64,000 nt of DNA from positions 20,070,139 to 20,134,138 of the forward strand of contig NW_004454180.1 in NCBI RefSeq assembly GCF_000283155.1, written 5' to 3'. The position numbers and the translations under genes were made by a program. Below, piece by piece: positions 22,866 through 34,297 of this stretch. Source of the DNA: Ceratotherium simum simum. Lineage: Eukaryota > Chordata > Mammalia > Perissodactyla > Rhinocerotidae. Under the pieces are notes generated by a model. That model searched no databases. It was not told the origin of the DNA and worked only from the letters and a program-made list of their open reading frames with translations. How positions within the stretch are numbered: position 1 is the stretch's first letter; each line of letters starts with the position of its first letter.

Positions 22866-24455
22866 TAATGGATTACAGAACATGGAAATTATCTGTACCT
22901 TGAAAATGTGTTATTTTCAAATTATATCAACTGAAGTGTAAGAAAACCACATAAATCCTTCTTTAGAAAGAAAGAAAATTGTAAGAACAGAAAGATAATT
23001 TTTCCCTTTAAGAACAGAAGTCAACTTTTAAGTAAGGTACTTGTTAGCTAGATTTTGAATGTTCAAGAAAAGTCTCCAAGACAAATGCATTTGCTTTGAT
23101 TGAACTGACTGTTCCCCAGCTCCTGACATCCAAGGAGAAGATAAGAATTGTTATAGTACTAAGAAATCCCATGAGCTTCTGTCCTCTAGCACACAGTAAA
23201 CTCCTTATTTAATATACTGTCTCTAACACATGAAATATTGTTTAGATATATTATTTTAACAGTGGTTTTTATGAAGAGGAATAATAAATGGCTCAAACGT
23301 TGCTCAGTGTCGTAAATGATTCACAGCAGGCTTCCAAGACCTTCCTTAAAGGCGAATTGTAATCAACGTTTATAGAAAAACATACACCTGTTTTTTTATT
23401 TAAAAAAATAGAAGAGTTCTTGACAGTTTTGCCCCCTGAAACTTAAACACAATGCAATAAGTAATAGGGTGAGATAATTATGTTGTCACGGATAACCCCA
23501 AATTGCAATGTAAACCAAACTCATTAAGGCAACGTGCCAAATGGATTTAATGTAAACTTACTTGGCACATACGACGTGGAGAATTAGGCACATGCTTCCG
23601 AGTTTGCCTGCTTTCCTCAGCCCTGTGCTCTCCCGCCACCTCCTCTCCCACCCCACCCACTTTCAGAAACCCCCTCATGGAGGAACCCAGGCAGCCTAAT
23701 CTCCCGTTAATTCACTTCCTTGACTTGCTAATTTTCCTTCTCCTCCATTCATCCTCCCCAGCTCTAAGCTTGAAGGCAGTTGAGGCCACTTGCATTTAGC
23801 CATAAGGTTTTTAGTTAGGAGAAGAACAGAAGTAGCGGGTAGGCTGTTAGGTTGAAGACAGGGTTTTTCAGTGGACATAGGGAGTGTTGGTCAGGGCAAG
23901 TTTAAAAATCCTTTCTCTCTTTCCGCTGGTGTCCTGTAAAGTTCTTCCCAAGTCTGTGAGAGTGCTTTTTCTAGCCTGATGTGGGCCCTCGGAGGAGCCC
24001 AAGTCAGTGAAGGTGGGAAGGGCTTGATTCAGCCAAACAGCTTCTCTCCATCCTTGGACTTCTTCTCACACATCAGTCCGGTTATTTTCTTATGCATTTG
24101 CACAAGGCATCTATGCATGAGTCACAGTAAGAAACTCTTCATAAGAATGTGCCAGATTGCAAATAGATTTCCTTTTTCCCTCTAATGGCAGATTCAAGAT
24201 TTTAAAATTGCAGTGATTCAGTAAACTTAAGAGCATGATTTTTGAAGCCCCATAGGTTTTTTTTTTTTGCTAATGTAAACTGCGTTTTTGACTATAAAAA
24301 ATTAGCTAAAATTGTCATTTAATTCAGGCATTCTCAAATTTAAAACAATTGCCCCTACAGAGCTGTACTCTTCAAATTGAAAACGAAAGGTGCAATTACA
24401 CCATAAATGGATGCAGGGAGGAGGTCACAAGCACAGGCAGCACACGCCACTTTAC
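22866..24455. other. Unique AT-rich stretch
   Basis: No gene or repeat recognised. 23590-23690 is locally C-rich. Confidence 0.3.
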
Positions 24456-24457
24456 TG

Positions 24458-24812
24458 TTAGTGTGTGTGTGCTGTGTGTACATGTTAAGTGTGTGTTGTG
24501 TGTGTGTGGTTTGTGTGGCATGGATGTCTTGTATATGTATGCATATGTTGTGGGTGTGTGGTTTGTGTGTTGGGTATATATGTGTGTGGTATATGTGTGT
24601 GTATTTATGGCATATTTTTTGTGATGAATATGTGTGTGCTGTGGTGTGCATATGCGGTGTGTACTGTGCGTTTGGTGTGTGGGTTATGTGTATGTTTGTG
24701 GTGTGTATTGTGTGTGGCATGTGTGTGTTTGCTTGTGGTGTAAGTGCATTGTTTGTGTAGTATGTGTGTGTGTTTGGTGTGTGATGATGAATATGTGTGT
24801 GTGTGGTGTTCC
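24458..24812. repeat. Long degenerate (TG)n-rich tract
   Basis: About 350 bases of purine/pyrimidine-alternating TG-rich sequence with variable spacers such as 'gtgtggcatg', 'tgtgtggtttgtgtg' and 'gtatatgtgtg'. Cys/Val-rich plus frames and Thr/His-rich minus frames over it are composition artefacts, not genes. It resembles an expanded then decayed TG microsatellite or a variant minisatellite. Confidence 0.9.
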
Positions 24813-25228
24813 GCTTGGAGCCAAGACCCAGAGTTTAGAGTTTTTGTTTTAAAAGTATCTCTGATTGAGATCAATTGGTAAAGTCTTTTCAAATGTTTCA
24901 TCCCCCCAGAAATCATTTGGAAGGTGTTCTATTCAGCCTAAATGTTTGTTTTTTAGGAGGAAACTTCAAATATTATAAACTACATTACAGTGAAAGTGAT
25001 TCTGCAATACTGTAATTTCAGCCGACACGATAGTTTAATTTAGCAAACAAAGCCACTTGTATTCAGAGTTATTATACTCAGAGCTTCGAGAGGACCCACC
25101 TCCTCTGCTTGTGATGTGTAAATCCACTTCTCCTGGTCAGTTGCAACGATTTCTTACTCTTCAGAGGCGGTTGTGTGGAACGACGTGCTCCATTTTGGCA
25201 TCTCTCCCATCAGCCCCATGCCATCCTC
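24813..25228. other. Unique stretch
   Basis: No gene or repeat recognised. Confidence 0.3.
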
Positions 25229-25229
25229 T

Positions 25230-25455
25230 GGGAGACAGTGTAGCTTAGAGGCTAAAAATGGGAGATCTTGAATCAGAACACGTGGGTCCAAATGCTGGTG
25301 CCACCAACTTGGTGAGGGGTTAACCTTGGTGAATGTCCTCATCTGTGAAATGGGGTAGTAGTGGTACTTACCTCTCAGGGCTGTTGCGAGGCTTATATGA
25401 AATGATGATGTAAACATAGTGCTCAGAACATAATATGTATACAACGAACACATGC
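25230..25455 (+). mobile_element. MIR SINE
   Basis: 'tgtagcttagaggctaaaaa', 'gtcctcatctgtgaaatggg' and 'acctctcagggctgttgcga' follow MIR order, ending with a 3' part containing 'gtgctcagaacataatatg'. Confidence 0.85.
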
Positions 25456-26986
25456 TTTGATGATGGAGGGGGTCTTGTGTGGATGTCGCCGTGCCTCCAC
25501 AGGTACAGAGAAGAGGGGATTGGAAGCTGTTAGTGGACCATTTCTTCCAAGATTTATTGTGAATTTATTCCATTGGGCCTGCCTATACCAGTCAGATTGC
25601 TGAGTGACCTCTCAGCTCTTGCCTCAGTGTAGCCTGACTTCTTGGTGGGGTTAATAACGCGTCAATTAATGAATGCTCGCTGGGGGTTTTGAAGATGTCA
25701 CTGGTTTTAGGTCTGGTCCAATGTTAGGGCAAAAGTCCTCTGAGCAAAAATGCTCTCCCTCGTGTTGAAGCTGGCCCTGCCATCTGTTTCCTGCTCCGGA
25801 ATAGATAAGTGTCTCAGCAGTGGAGAACTGTGCTCTGAGAGCATAAAAACCCCACAAAAACCGTGGCGTATTATATAAGTCACTCTGACTAACATGTAGT
25901 TATTTGGCACAATTTTCAGATGAAACTTCACACTTTGTCCCTGCTATTTCTGGGCCCCTATGTAGACATTAATATCTGAGCAAAGTCTCTGTTAGAAGGC
26001 TCTGGGTGCTGAAACCGAGGCTGTGGATGAGGGGTGTCTGCTGTGTCCTTTCGTTTTCCTTTTCCTATCCTGTTTAATGCAGAGGATCTCGAGGCCCTCT
26101 CCTGGCATGAGGAATGCAAACTGTGGATGCAGAGTGCATGTGGGCGGCGGGGGAAGCTACAGAAACTTCACACCTTGCCCCGTCTAGCACTGCAGCCGCT
26201 GCCAGAGTTTTGTGAAGATGTGGAGTGCCTGGCCAGCTGGAAAGACGCCATGGGGACAACTGCTGCATCCCCCATGCCAACGTCCACTCCTGCCCAGGGC
26301 CCTGTGTGGTAGGGCTGGTCTTTAAGATCTCCGCTAGGCTTTTTGCTGAATGTCAAGAACTAACAGTGAGGGGGCAGTCCTGCCAGGTGTCTATCAGAAC
26401 TTACCTCTCCCCCTCTCTTTTCCCTGTCTTGTCTCTCTAACCTCAATCCAGGCCCCAGAGGTAGATTAAAGGGATGTCTTTAGGGTCCCCTCCTCCAGGC
26501 AGTTCTCAAACAGTGTTAATGACAAAGCCTTCTACTATACCCATCCCTTGAATCACAAATTTATCCCGCCTCCTTCCAGCTCCCTCCACTCTGCCAAGGG
26601 TTCTTCATTATTTCTCCAATTTGGATCAATATCTTCACCTTTCTTTGAGGCTCACCTTTAGGCAGCCTCAAACTACTTTCCTTCCCTTATTTCACTTTCT
26701 CTCTACAGGTTTTCCAGGGGCATTTTCTTGGAGAATCTTTCACCTTTTCTAGTTTTTCTGCCGCTAAGCTTCTCATCTAGTTTAGCTGTGCCTGTGATGT
26801 CCTCCTGTCCAGCTCACCAAGTCAAGTTCTCTTTCATATTCAGACAATTCATCCTCTCTCACTTCTAACAAATCTTCGTCCACTTTTTAAAAGGGAGATG
26901 ACAATTTTCTCTAGACCCTAGCTTATTCACTTATAACAATGTGGTTATGCTATTGATCAATCAATCAATGGAGAAATCAGTACGTT
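25456..26986. other. Unique stretch
   Basis: No gene recognised. The frame at 26034-26312 has no domain. 26440-26900 is pyrimidine-rich and may be an old repeat that I cannot name. Confidence 0.3.
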
Positions 26987-27000
26987 AAGAAAGTTATTGA

Positions 27001-27313
27001 GGGTCGGCCCTGTGGCTTAGCGGTTAAGTGCGCGCGCTCCGCTACTGGTGGCCCGGGTTCGGATCCCAGGCGCGCACCAACGCACCACTTGTCCGGCCAT
27101 GCTGAGACGGCATCCCACATACAGCAACTAGAAGGATGTGCAACTATGACATACAGCTATCTACTGGGGCTTTGGGGAGACAAAGGGAAAAAAAAAAAAA
27201 AAGGAGGAGGATTGGCAATAGATGTTAGCTCAGGGCCAGTATTCCTCAGCAAAAAGAGGAGGATTGGCATGGATGTTAGCTCAGGGCTGATCTTCCTTAC
27301 AAAAAAAAAAAGA
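27001..27313 (+). mobile_element. Composite ERE SINE
   Basis: Starts 'gggtcggccctgtggcttag', runs through the short-type body to 'ctatctactggggctttggg' and an A-run. It then continues with two tail modules ('ggaggattggcaatagatgt' and 'ggattggcatggatgttagc') and a second poly(A). A direct repeat 'aagaaagttattga' flanks the whole unit (26987-27000 and from about 27316), so it inserted as one piece. Confidence 0.95.
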
Positions 27314-27329
27314 AAAGAAAGTTATTGAG

Positions 27330-27774
27330 CAAATATAATATGTTCTGCCCTTTGATATATGAGTGAGGGCATATGAAGGCAATTATTGATAGGTCTTCCT
27401 TCAAGAAGCTTAGTCATGTTAGAGAGACAACATTAACATACGTGAATCAAAAAACAGCAGAGGACAAGTATGTATTAATTTTTATAGTCTGTCTACCACA
27501 AAGGAATTGAGTTGGTTTATAATAAAACAGAGCTCTACAGAATGTTACAATAATGATAAAAGATCAAGATTCATGTAATAGATAATTGAAAAAGAAATCC
27601 AATTTAAGGTAAAAGTTGTTGGGCTAGAGTGCAAAACTTAGAATTAGGTTTCCTGGAAGGTAAGAAAAAAAGGGAACATGATGAATTATATAATTTCCAT
27701 GTCTCAAAAGAGGACACATATCAGATTGCAAACACTGAATTTCTTTTTTTTTTTGGTACTACATACTAAGAAGA
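27330..27774. other. AT-rich stretch
   Basis: No feature recognised. Confidence 0.3.
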
Positions 27775-27777
27775 ATC

Positions 27778-28860
27778 CACACATTCATTTATTTATTGTG
27801 TACATACTGTGTTCCAGACACCATAGATATGAAGGTATACAAGACAAACAAATCCTCCGACCTCATGAGGTGTATAGTTTAGTGGAGAGAGAGAGTCAAC
27901 AAACAAGTCAGTAAGTAAAGTGACATCAGGCAGTGATGAGTGCTCTGAAGGCAATCAAGTGGACTAATGTGATAGAGTGTGCTGGGAAGGCAGGGAAAAG
28001 AAAGGTCTCTCTGAGGAGGTGATGTCTGAGCAGACGCCTGAATGATGAGAGGGAGTGAGCCATGCAAAGAACATTTTTGGAGATGAACAGCAAGCTCCAA
28101 GGCCCAGAGGTAGGAAAAAACTTGATACAGTTGAGAATCAGCCAGTAATACTGGAGAAGACTTGTGCATAGCTGGGGGGATACAGCGGTTGTGGGGGTGA
28201 GTGGCAGGGGACTGGAAGGAGATGAAGCTAGAGAAGGTAGCCATGTATGGCTTTGTAGAGATTTGGATTTTCCCCAACTGTGACTGGGAAGCTGTTGGAA
28301 ATTTTGAACAGGGAGTTATGTCATCCTTATAAATGTCTATTTCTAATTCCCACTGGCTGCTGTATGGAGAGTCGCCTGCTGGAGGCAAGAGTGGAAGCAA
28401 AGAGACCAGTTGAGAGGCGATTACAAAAGCTTGGGTGAGAGATGATGGTGGCTTGGTCCAGGCTGGAGCTGGTGGAGGTCGTGTTAAGTGTTCAGATTGA
28501 AGTAAAATCAACAAGCTGATTAGCTGCCTAAGGGGAATGAGAAAAAGAGAGGAATTGAGATTGCTCTAGATTTTTGGCCTGAGCAAATGGATGAAAGAGG
28601 ATCTATCTTTTGAGATAGTGAAGACTGGGCATAAGCTGGTTTGGGGAGCAAAATCAGGAGTTCTGTAGCAGACATGTTCACTTTGAGTTACTTATGAGAT
28701 AACTCAGTTGAGATATGATAAGGACAGTTGGATCCATGAGTATGGAACTCAGGGAAGTGATACACATTTGGGCATCAACAGGACACTCAAGTTGTATCTA
28801 TCACTGTTTCAATGGAGCACTTAAGATAATGAACAAGATTTTCAAAGAGGGCTAACGTAG
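27778..28860 (+). repeat. Ancient interspersed repeat, copy A
   Basis: A long decayed repeat with landmarks 'aggtctctctgaggaggtga', 'ctgagcagacgcctgaatga', 'gggagttatgtcatcc', 'gcttgggtgagagatgatgg' and 'ttttggcctgagcaaatgga'. I recognise it as a widespread mammalian repeat but cannot name the family with confidence. The minus frame at 27879-28514 (211 codons) falls inside it and is an artefact. Copy B lies at 29880-31270. Confidence 0.6.
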
Positions 28861-28890
28861 AAACATCTTTTCAAATGGCTACTTGGTGAC

Positions 28891-29001
28891 CGTATTAGTC
28901 AAGGTTCTCCAGAGAAACAGAACCAATAGGATACATATATAAATAAATAAATAAATAAATAAATAAAACAAATAAAATTTATATTTATAAATAATAAACA
29001 C

Positions 29002-29048
<47 letters not shown>

Positions 29049-29517
29049 TTATAAGGAATTGGCTCATGTGATTATGGAGGCAGAGAGGTCGCCAGATCTC
29101 CAGTTGACAAACTGGAGACCCAGGAGAGCCAATATGTAGTTTCAGTCTGAGTCCAAAGGCCTGAGAACCAGGGAAGCTGATGCCGTAAATTCCAGTTGGA
29201 AAGCAGGCAGGCTCAAGACCCAAGAAGAGCTGATGTTTTAATCTGAGTCTGAAGGCCAGAAGAGACAAATGTCCCAGCTCAATTAGTCAGGCAGGAGGAG
29301 TTCCCTCTTACTCAGCCTTCTTGTTCTATTCAATTCTTCAATTGACTGGATGAAGCCCACCCACATAGAGGAGGGCAATCTGCTTTACTCAGTCTTCCAA
29401 TTCAAACGTTAATCTCATCCAGAAACACCCCCACAGACAGGCCCAGAATAATGTTTGTCCAAGTGTCTGGACACCCCATGGCCCAGTCAAGTTGACACAT
29501 AAAATTAACCATCACAC
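28891..29517 (-). mobile_element. LTR-like repeat carrying facing AT microsatellites
   Basis: On the minus strand it reads from 'tgtgatggttaattttatgt' at 29517 to 'gagaaccttgactaatacgg' near 28890, a TG...CA-type layout typical of old LTRs. Internal landmarks are 'catccagaaacaccccca' and 'ggaattggctcatgtgatta'. The family is not assigned. No internal retroviral sequence is attached, so it would be a solo element. Confidence 0.6.
28941..29052. repeat. Facing (AAAT)n and (TTTA)n tracts
   Basis: (AAAT)n at 28941-28967 and (TTTA)n at about 29002-29051 are complementary and separated by about 35 AT-rich bases, so together they form a long near-palindrome. The arms sit inside the LTR-like repeat. 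Confidence 0.95.
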
Positions 29518-29879
29518 TGACAATAGAGCATTACCTCATATTATAATTCTATGAGGAGTGTGGGCAGCTAAAATAAGGAGTTTTCTGGTGATCTAACTTG
29601 TTATAAGTTTAGAACCTGTAAATTCCAGAGGCAGGCCTGGCTTGCATGGTAATGGTTATTTTTCCTGATCCTGAAAGATCTTTAGTTTTTTCCTAATAGA
29701 ACTTTAGATTGTAAGCAGAACTGAATCCAGTGAGCCTGCCAAAATGAATACCAGATAAATAAACCAATTGACCTAGTGAATGAAGTTAATTAATTAATCA
29801 ACCTATTAGACATTTATAAAGATTTTTTCACTTGCCAGATAATACCATTAGGTCACAGTCTATTTGGGAGAACACCACA
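29518..29879. other. AT-rich unique stretch
   Basis: No feature recognised. Confidence 0.3.
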
Positions 29880-30234
29880 TAAACAGATAAATAATTTGGT
29901 GGGGCTAGTGCCTGGCTACAATGAAGGTGTGAGGAAAGGGCTAGAAGAGAACAAATGAGGAAGAGACAATACTGGTGGAGCAGGCATGGTGGTCAGGGAA
30001 GGATTCACAGAGGTTAGGCCAGGGTTTTGCGAGGTGGAGAAGGAGGCAGAGGAGTTGTGGATAGAGAAAGGCATGGACATATGGGAGGGCATGAAGTGCT
30101 AGACAAGAGTGAGAAGTTCAGCGTGACTTACGTGTAGGGTGCACGGTAGAGAGTGGAGGGAACTGAGACCAGTTGGGCCCAGAGGGTGAGGGACCTTCTA
30201 TTTCTGCCTGAGGAGCTTGGGTTCTCTCTTGCAA

Positions 30235-30400
30235 TCCTGTGGGTCTCCACCTTTAGTGAGCACAAGAATCACCTGGGGAGCTCGTTAAAAATGGGGCTTC
30301 CTAGGCCTCCTCTCCAGGGAGATGGATGCAGGAAGTGACAGCTTAACAACTCCCCCACTGATTCTGGTGCAGTTGGTCCACACACCCCATCATCGCTATG
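30235..30400. mobile_element. MER5-like hAT relic
   Basis: 'gagcacaagaatcacctggg', 'gagctcgttaaaaatggggc' and 'ccactgattctggtgcagtt' are MER5-type landmarks. It is inserted in ancient repeat copy B. Confidence 0.7.
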
Positions 30401-30770
30401 GGCTAGGAAAGCTTTTAAGAACAGGGAGTGACATGACCCAATTTATTTTTTTGGAAGATAATTCTGCCAACTGTGTGGAAATGGATTGACTTCACCAGCA
30501 GAGAAAATATATAGGAGGTTGCTGCAGGCATCCTGATGAGATATGATGAGGGCTGGGGCTAACGTGTTAGTGGGGATGGAGAAAAGGGCTGAATCTAAGA
30601 GACCTCTCTGACTTAGAGTACATAGTTCACCTGAGCAGGAGAAGGCCGAGAAGAATGAAGGTTGATTCTCAAATGTCTAGCTTGGAAGAATGAGTGGTCA
30701 ATAATGGCCCACATTTGGTAACTATTTGTTGGATGAATGAATAAATATAGGATAAAAAGTAGGTGAGATA

Positions 30771-30966
30771 GGGGCCTGCCTGGTGGCATAGTGGTTACGT
30801 TCGGGGTAATCTGCTTTGCCGGCCCAGGTTCGCGGGTTTGGATCCCAGGTGTGGACTTACCACTCATCAAGCCATGCTGTGGCGCCATCCCACGTACAAA
30901 ATAGAGGAAGATGGGCACAGATGTTAGCTCAAGGCCAATCTTCCTCAAGCAAAAAAAAAAAAAAAA
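30771..30966 (+). mobile_element. Divergent older ERE-type SINE
   Basis: Starts 'ggggcctgcctggtggcata', has a B-box-like 'gtttggatccca', one tail module and a poly(A) at 30951-30966. A direct repeat 'agtaggtgagatag' ends at 30770 and recurs as 'agtagatgagatgg' from 30968, with two differences. Confidence 0.9.
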
Positions 30967-31270
30967 CAGTAGATGAGATGGAGTAAGAAAGGAAAATTCC
31001 ATTTTAGATGTGTACATTTGAAGTCAATACAAGAAATATAGATCTAGTATATGTGAGGAAAATTCACGCAGGTTTGGAGATGTGGACTTGGAAGTTGTTA
31101 GCATAGAGATAGTCTTGAAGCAATCATAGAATCTGAGACCACTCAGGAGACGGTGTAACCCTTAAAGAAAAGAAAGGCAAGGATGTGAATCTTTTGGGGT
31201 AAGGAGCGGGCAGAGGAAAACTAGCTGGCAGAGAGGGGAAAGTGGCTGAAAAGAAGTTGGAGGATTGAGA

Positions 31271-31830
31271 GGAGGAATGTTTTGAAAAGTTTTGAAAATA
31301 AAAGGAAGAAACAGTTTCAGAAACTATGTGTGCATATGTGTGAGTGTGTTTGAATGTTTGTGTGTGATGGAGAGGTATATTGAGAGCATGTTGTCAATCT
31401 GAATGCTGAAATATGTTCTACCAGAACTCTTTTTTCTAATCTAGTTTGCCAGTAGATTTAGCTCTCTCTTAAGGTCATCCTTGAATCATGATGGAAAAAC
31501 CAGGTCAATAGCATAAAGGAAGATTGTGGTCTTCCATTTGCTATAGCTGGAGGGCAGTACTTATTTCAAGTAAATGCTATTTCAACTTATTTAGACATGA
31601 CGTAGGCTGGCACATATTCACTCCCATCCCCACAGCATTTGTTTCTTTATAGCATTTAGGTTAGAATTACCCTTGTTAGGATCTCTTTCTTATCCCTTAA
31701 GCTTCTACAGATTTTGAAGGTATGTTAATACACTCACCAGCAGATCCGAGGGTGCCGATCTCACTTTTTTTTGAAAATGAGTATTAAAAAAAAATCTCTG
31801 CTAAGGTGTTTGGCATAAACAAGTAACTCA
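31271..31830. other. Unique stretch
   Basis: A GT-rich patch lies at 31326-31372. No gene or repeat is otherwise recognised. Confidence 0.3.
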
Positions 31831-31841
31831 TTTTAATTTTC

Positions 31842-32028
31842 TTTTTTTTTTTTTTTTGTGAGGAAGTTCAGCCCTGAGCTAACATCCATGCCGATCTTTC
31901 TCTACTTTATATGGGACGCTGCCACAGCATGACCTGACAAGTGGTGCATTGGTGCGCGCCCGGGATCCGAACCCAAGCCACCAGCAGCCGAGCACGCGCA
32001 CTTAACCTCTATGCCATGGGGCCAGCAC
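31842..32028 (-). mobile_element. ERE SINE, one tail module
   Basis: Minus-strand copy with a T-run at 31842-31857, one 'gagctaacatcc' module and a 5' end near 32028. The flanking repeat 'ttaattttctttt' versus 'ctaattttcatttt' is imperfect and AT-rich. Confidence 0.93.
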
Positions 32029-32760
32029 CTAATTTTCATTTTGATTTCTACCCCAGGCAAATACTTTTCAGATGGTTATTGGACGTTTGTATTAATATTT
32101 TTTCGCATATTTGTATTTTAGGTCTTAGAGGTCTTTTGGATTGATACTTGTATGTCCCTTATCTATTAAGGACATTAATGACCCTTTGTTATACTTGTCA
32201 TAGTCATTTTTGCAAACAATCATTGGTGCAGTGGTGGAAGGGAAGTGTTAACAGTCTTTACAGCAAGATCTCCATCAGATTCTCAATCTCTCCAGCCAGG
32301 CTTCTTGGCCTCTGGCCCTCACCCTGTTTTGCCTACATTTCTGGATGTTCTCCAGCCAGGCCCAAGGCAGGTCTCCTTATAGGGTCAGTGTCCCTTGGAA
32401 ACAAGGGGCCCCTGAAAATAAACTGAGGTTGAGCTTGTGGACAGTTATCAGCTGTATGACTTAGCTTCCTTTCTTCTCCTCCAGAACTCAGACAGACTTA
32501 CCGGGAACTATTGTGCACCTGGGATGTTGGGTTTCCTTGCAGCTGAATGCCAGCAGAGTTGTTCTGAAGGCCTGTCTAGAAGGAAGACACCCATGTATTC
32601 ATGTTTGTTGGATAAACAGGACTCCAATTGTTTAAGTATAAACCTTCTCTTATGATGACTTCCTCCAAAGTGTTAAATTCAGCATCAGATGATTAGTTAA
32701 AAAAAATTAAATCTGAGCTCCATTGGGGAGGGGGGAGGTGAGAGTTACTATTGTATCATT
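32029..32760. other. Unique stretch
   Basis: No gene recognised. Short frames at 32148-32426 and 32437-32655 lack domains. Confidence 0.3.
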
Positions 32761-32777
32761 TTTCAAATCTCATTTTC

Positions 32778-32990
32778 TTTCTTTCTTTCTTTCCCTTTTT
32801 TTTTTTTTTGCTGAGGAAGATTGGCCCTGAGCTAACATCCGTGCCTATCTTCCTCCACTTTATATGGGACACCGCCACAGCATGGCCTGACAAGTGGTGC
32901 ATTGGTGTGCACCTGGGATCCAAACTTGCAAATCCCGGGCCGCCACAGTGGAGTGCGCGCACTTAACCACTTGCGCCACTGGGCCGGCCC
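32778..32990 (-). mobile_element. ERE SINE with (CTTT)n tail, one module
   Basis: Minus-strand copy from 'gggccggcccagtggcgcaa' at 32990 to a T-run and (CTTT)n at 32775-32796, which on the element's strand is a poly(A) that became (AAAG)n. Direct repeat 'caaatctcattttct' flanks it (32763-32777 and from 32991). Confidence 0.95.
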
Positions 32991-33099
32991 CAAATCTCAT
33001 TTTCTAATGAGATTTGGTTTATTTTTGGTATTTTATTTTTATTGTATATTGACCTTGTTTACTGGTAAATTTGATAAATTCACTTGTTTATAGATTGTC

Positions 33100-33480
33100 T
33101 TCTCTGAGAGAAATTTTCTTTGTTTTGGTATTTCTTCTTCCTTAGATGGAAGAATTCATCAGTGAAACCAACAGGATCTGAAGATTCCTTTGTGCAAAGA
33201 TTTTAAAGTGATAGATTCAGTGTCTTTAATAGCTAAAGCTTTATTCAGATTTTATGTTTCTTCCTGTATCTCTTTCGGTAGGTTTTATTTTTCTACGAGT
33301 TTGTCCATTTTACCTAAACTTTCAAATTTATTGGCATAAAGTTGTTCTAAAATCCCATTAGTATCTCTTTGATGTTTGAAGGCTCTGTAGTGAGGTCTCC
33401 ATTTTTATTCCTGTTATTGGTAATCTATGACTTTTCTCTTTTTTTCTTGATTAGTCTTGCTAAACACAGGATTGCTAATT
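33100..33480 (-). mobile_element. Old L1 ORF2 relic, antisense
   Basis: 'agaattcatcagtgaaacca', 'aatttattggcataaagttg', 'cattagtatctctttgatgt' and 'ttttttcttgattagtcttg' follow antisense L1 ORF2 order across the start of the reverse-transcriptase region. Many stops. Confidence 0.75.
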
Positions 33481-33826
33481 TTATTAGTCTTGAAGGAAAA
33501 TCACCGAATGCCAGGCTCTTTCCTAGGCCTCCCCTCTTCAGGGGTCTTGGCTATTTAAGTCCTGGCTGCCTTGGCACCCCCCAACTTCTGTTCTTCCCTC
33601 CCAACTCTGTGAGATGACTGGCTTCCCTGCATCTTAGCATCCATTCTCAGCCTGGCTTCTCAGCACCCCACCCCTCGACCATCTACAATCCTGACCACTG
33701 TAAGAATCACCATTGCTTCGAGGGGAAAAGAGGTCAACAGAATACTAGACTCACTTAGTGAGCTTCCCTTTTGTTTGGAATCTTGGGCCTTCAAATCCTT
33801 GTTATTTTGATGGCTCTCTAATGTCG
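33481..33826. other. Unique stretch
   Basis: No feature recognised. Confidence 0.3.
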
Positions 33827-33840
33827 TTAAGCAGATGGCT

Positions 33841-34081
33841 TTTTTTTTGGTGAGGCAGATTAGCTCTGAGCTAACATCTGTTGCCAATCCTCCTCTTTTT
33901 GCTGAGGAATGTTGGCCCTGGGCTAACATCTGTGCCCATCTTCCTCTACCTTATATGGGACGCCGCCACAGCATGGCTTGACAAGCAGTGCGTCGGTCCG
34001 CACCCGGGATCCGAACCTGCGAATCCCGGGCTGCCAAAGCAGAACGTGTGTACTTAACCGCTGCGCCACGGGGCCGGGCCC
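33841..34081 (-). mobile_element. ERE SINE, two tail modules
   Basis: Minus-strand copy from 'gggcccggccccgtggcgca' at 34081 to the T-run at 33841. A perfect direct repeat 'taagcagatggct' lies at 33828-33840 and 34082-34094. Two tail modules are present. Confidence 0.96.
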
Positions 34082-34109
34082 TAAGCAGATGGCTTAAACC
34101 TCATACCCT

Positions 34110-34297
34110 ATAGATATCACCCTCCAATTCTTCCATTCCCCCCATTCCTGGGCAACTATTAATCTACTTTCTGTATCTATAGCTTTGCCTATTCTGGAAA
34201 TGTCATGTTTAATGACATTTGAAATCATATAATATGTAGTCTTCTGTGACAGGTTACTTTCACTTAGCATAATATTTCCAGGTTCCTCCATGTGGTA
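34110..34297 (-). mobile_element. Old L1 3' end relic, antisense
   Basis: 'ctttcacttagcataatatt' and 'tccaggttcctccatgtgg' are typical antisense text of the 3' part of old L1 elements, preceded by 'gggcaactattaatctactt'. Confidence 0.65.

Larger units (their letters stand above)
29880..31270 (+). repeat. Ancient interspersed repeat, copy B
   Basis: Same repeat type as 27778-28860: 'gaacagggagtgacatgacc' aligns with copy A's 'gaacagggagttatgtcatc', and both run on into similar purine-rich text. It is interrupted by a MER5-like element (30235-30400) and an ERE (30771-30966). Confidence 0.55.

Noticed and set aside
24349..24916. Cysteine-rich and histidine-rich frames
   Set aside because: They are translations of the TG-rich tract on either strand.
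27879..28514. 211-codon minus-strand frame
   Set aside because: It lies wholly inside an ancient interspersed repeat and has no recognisable protein features.
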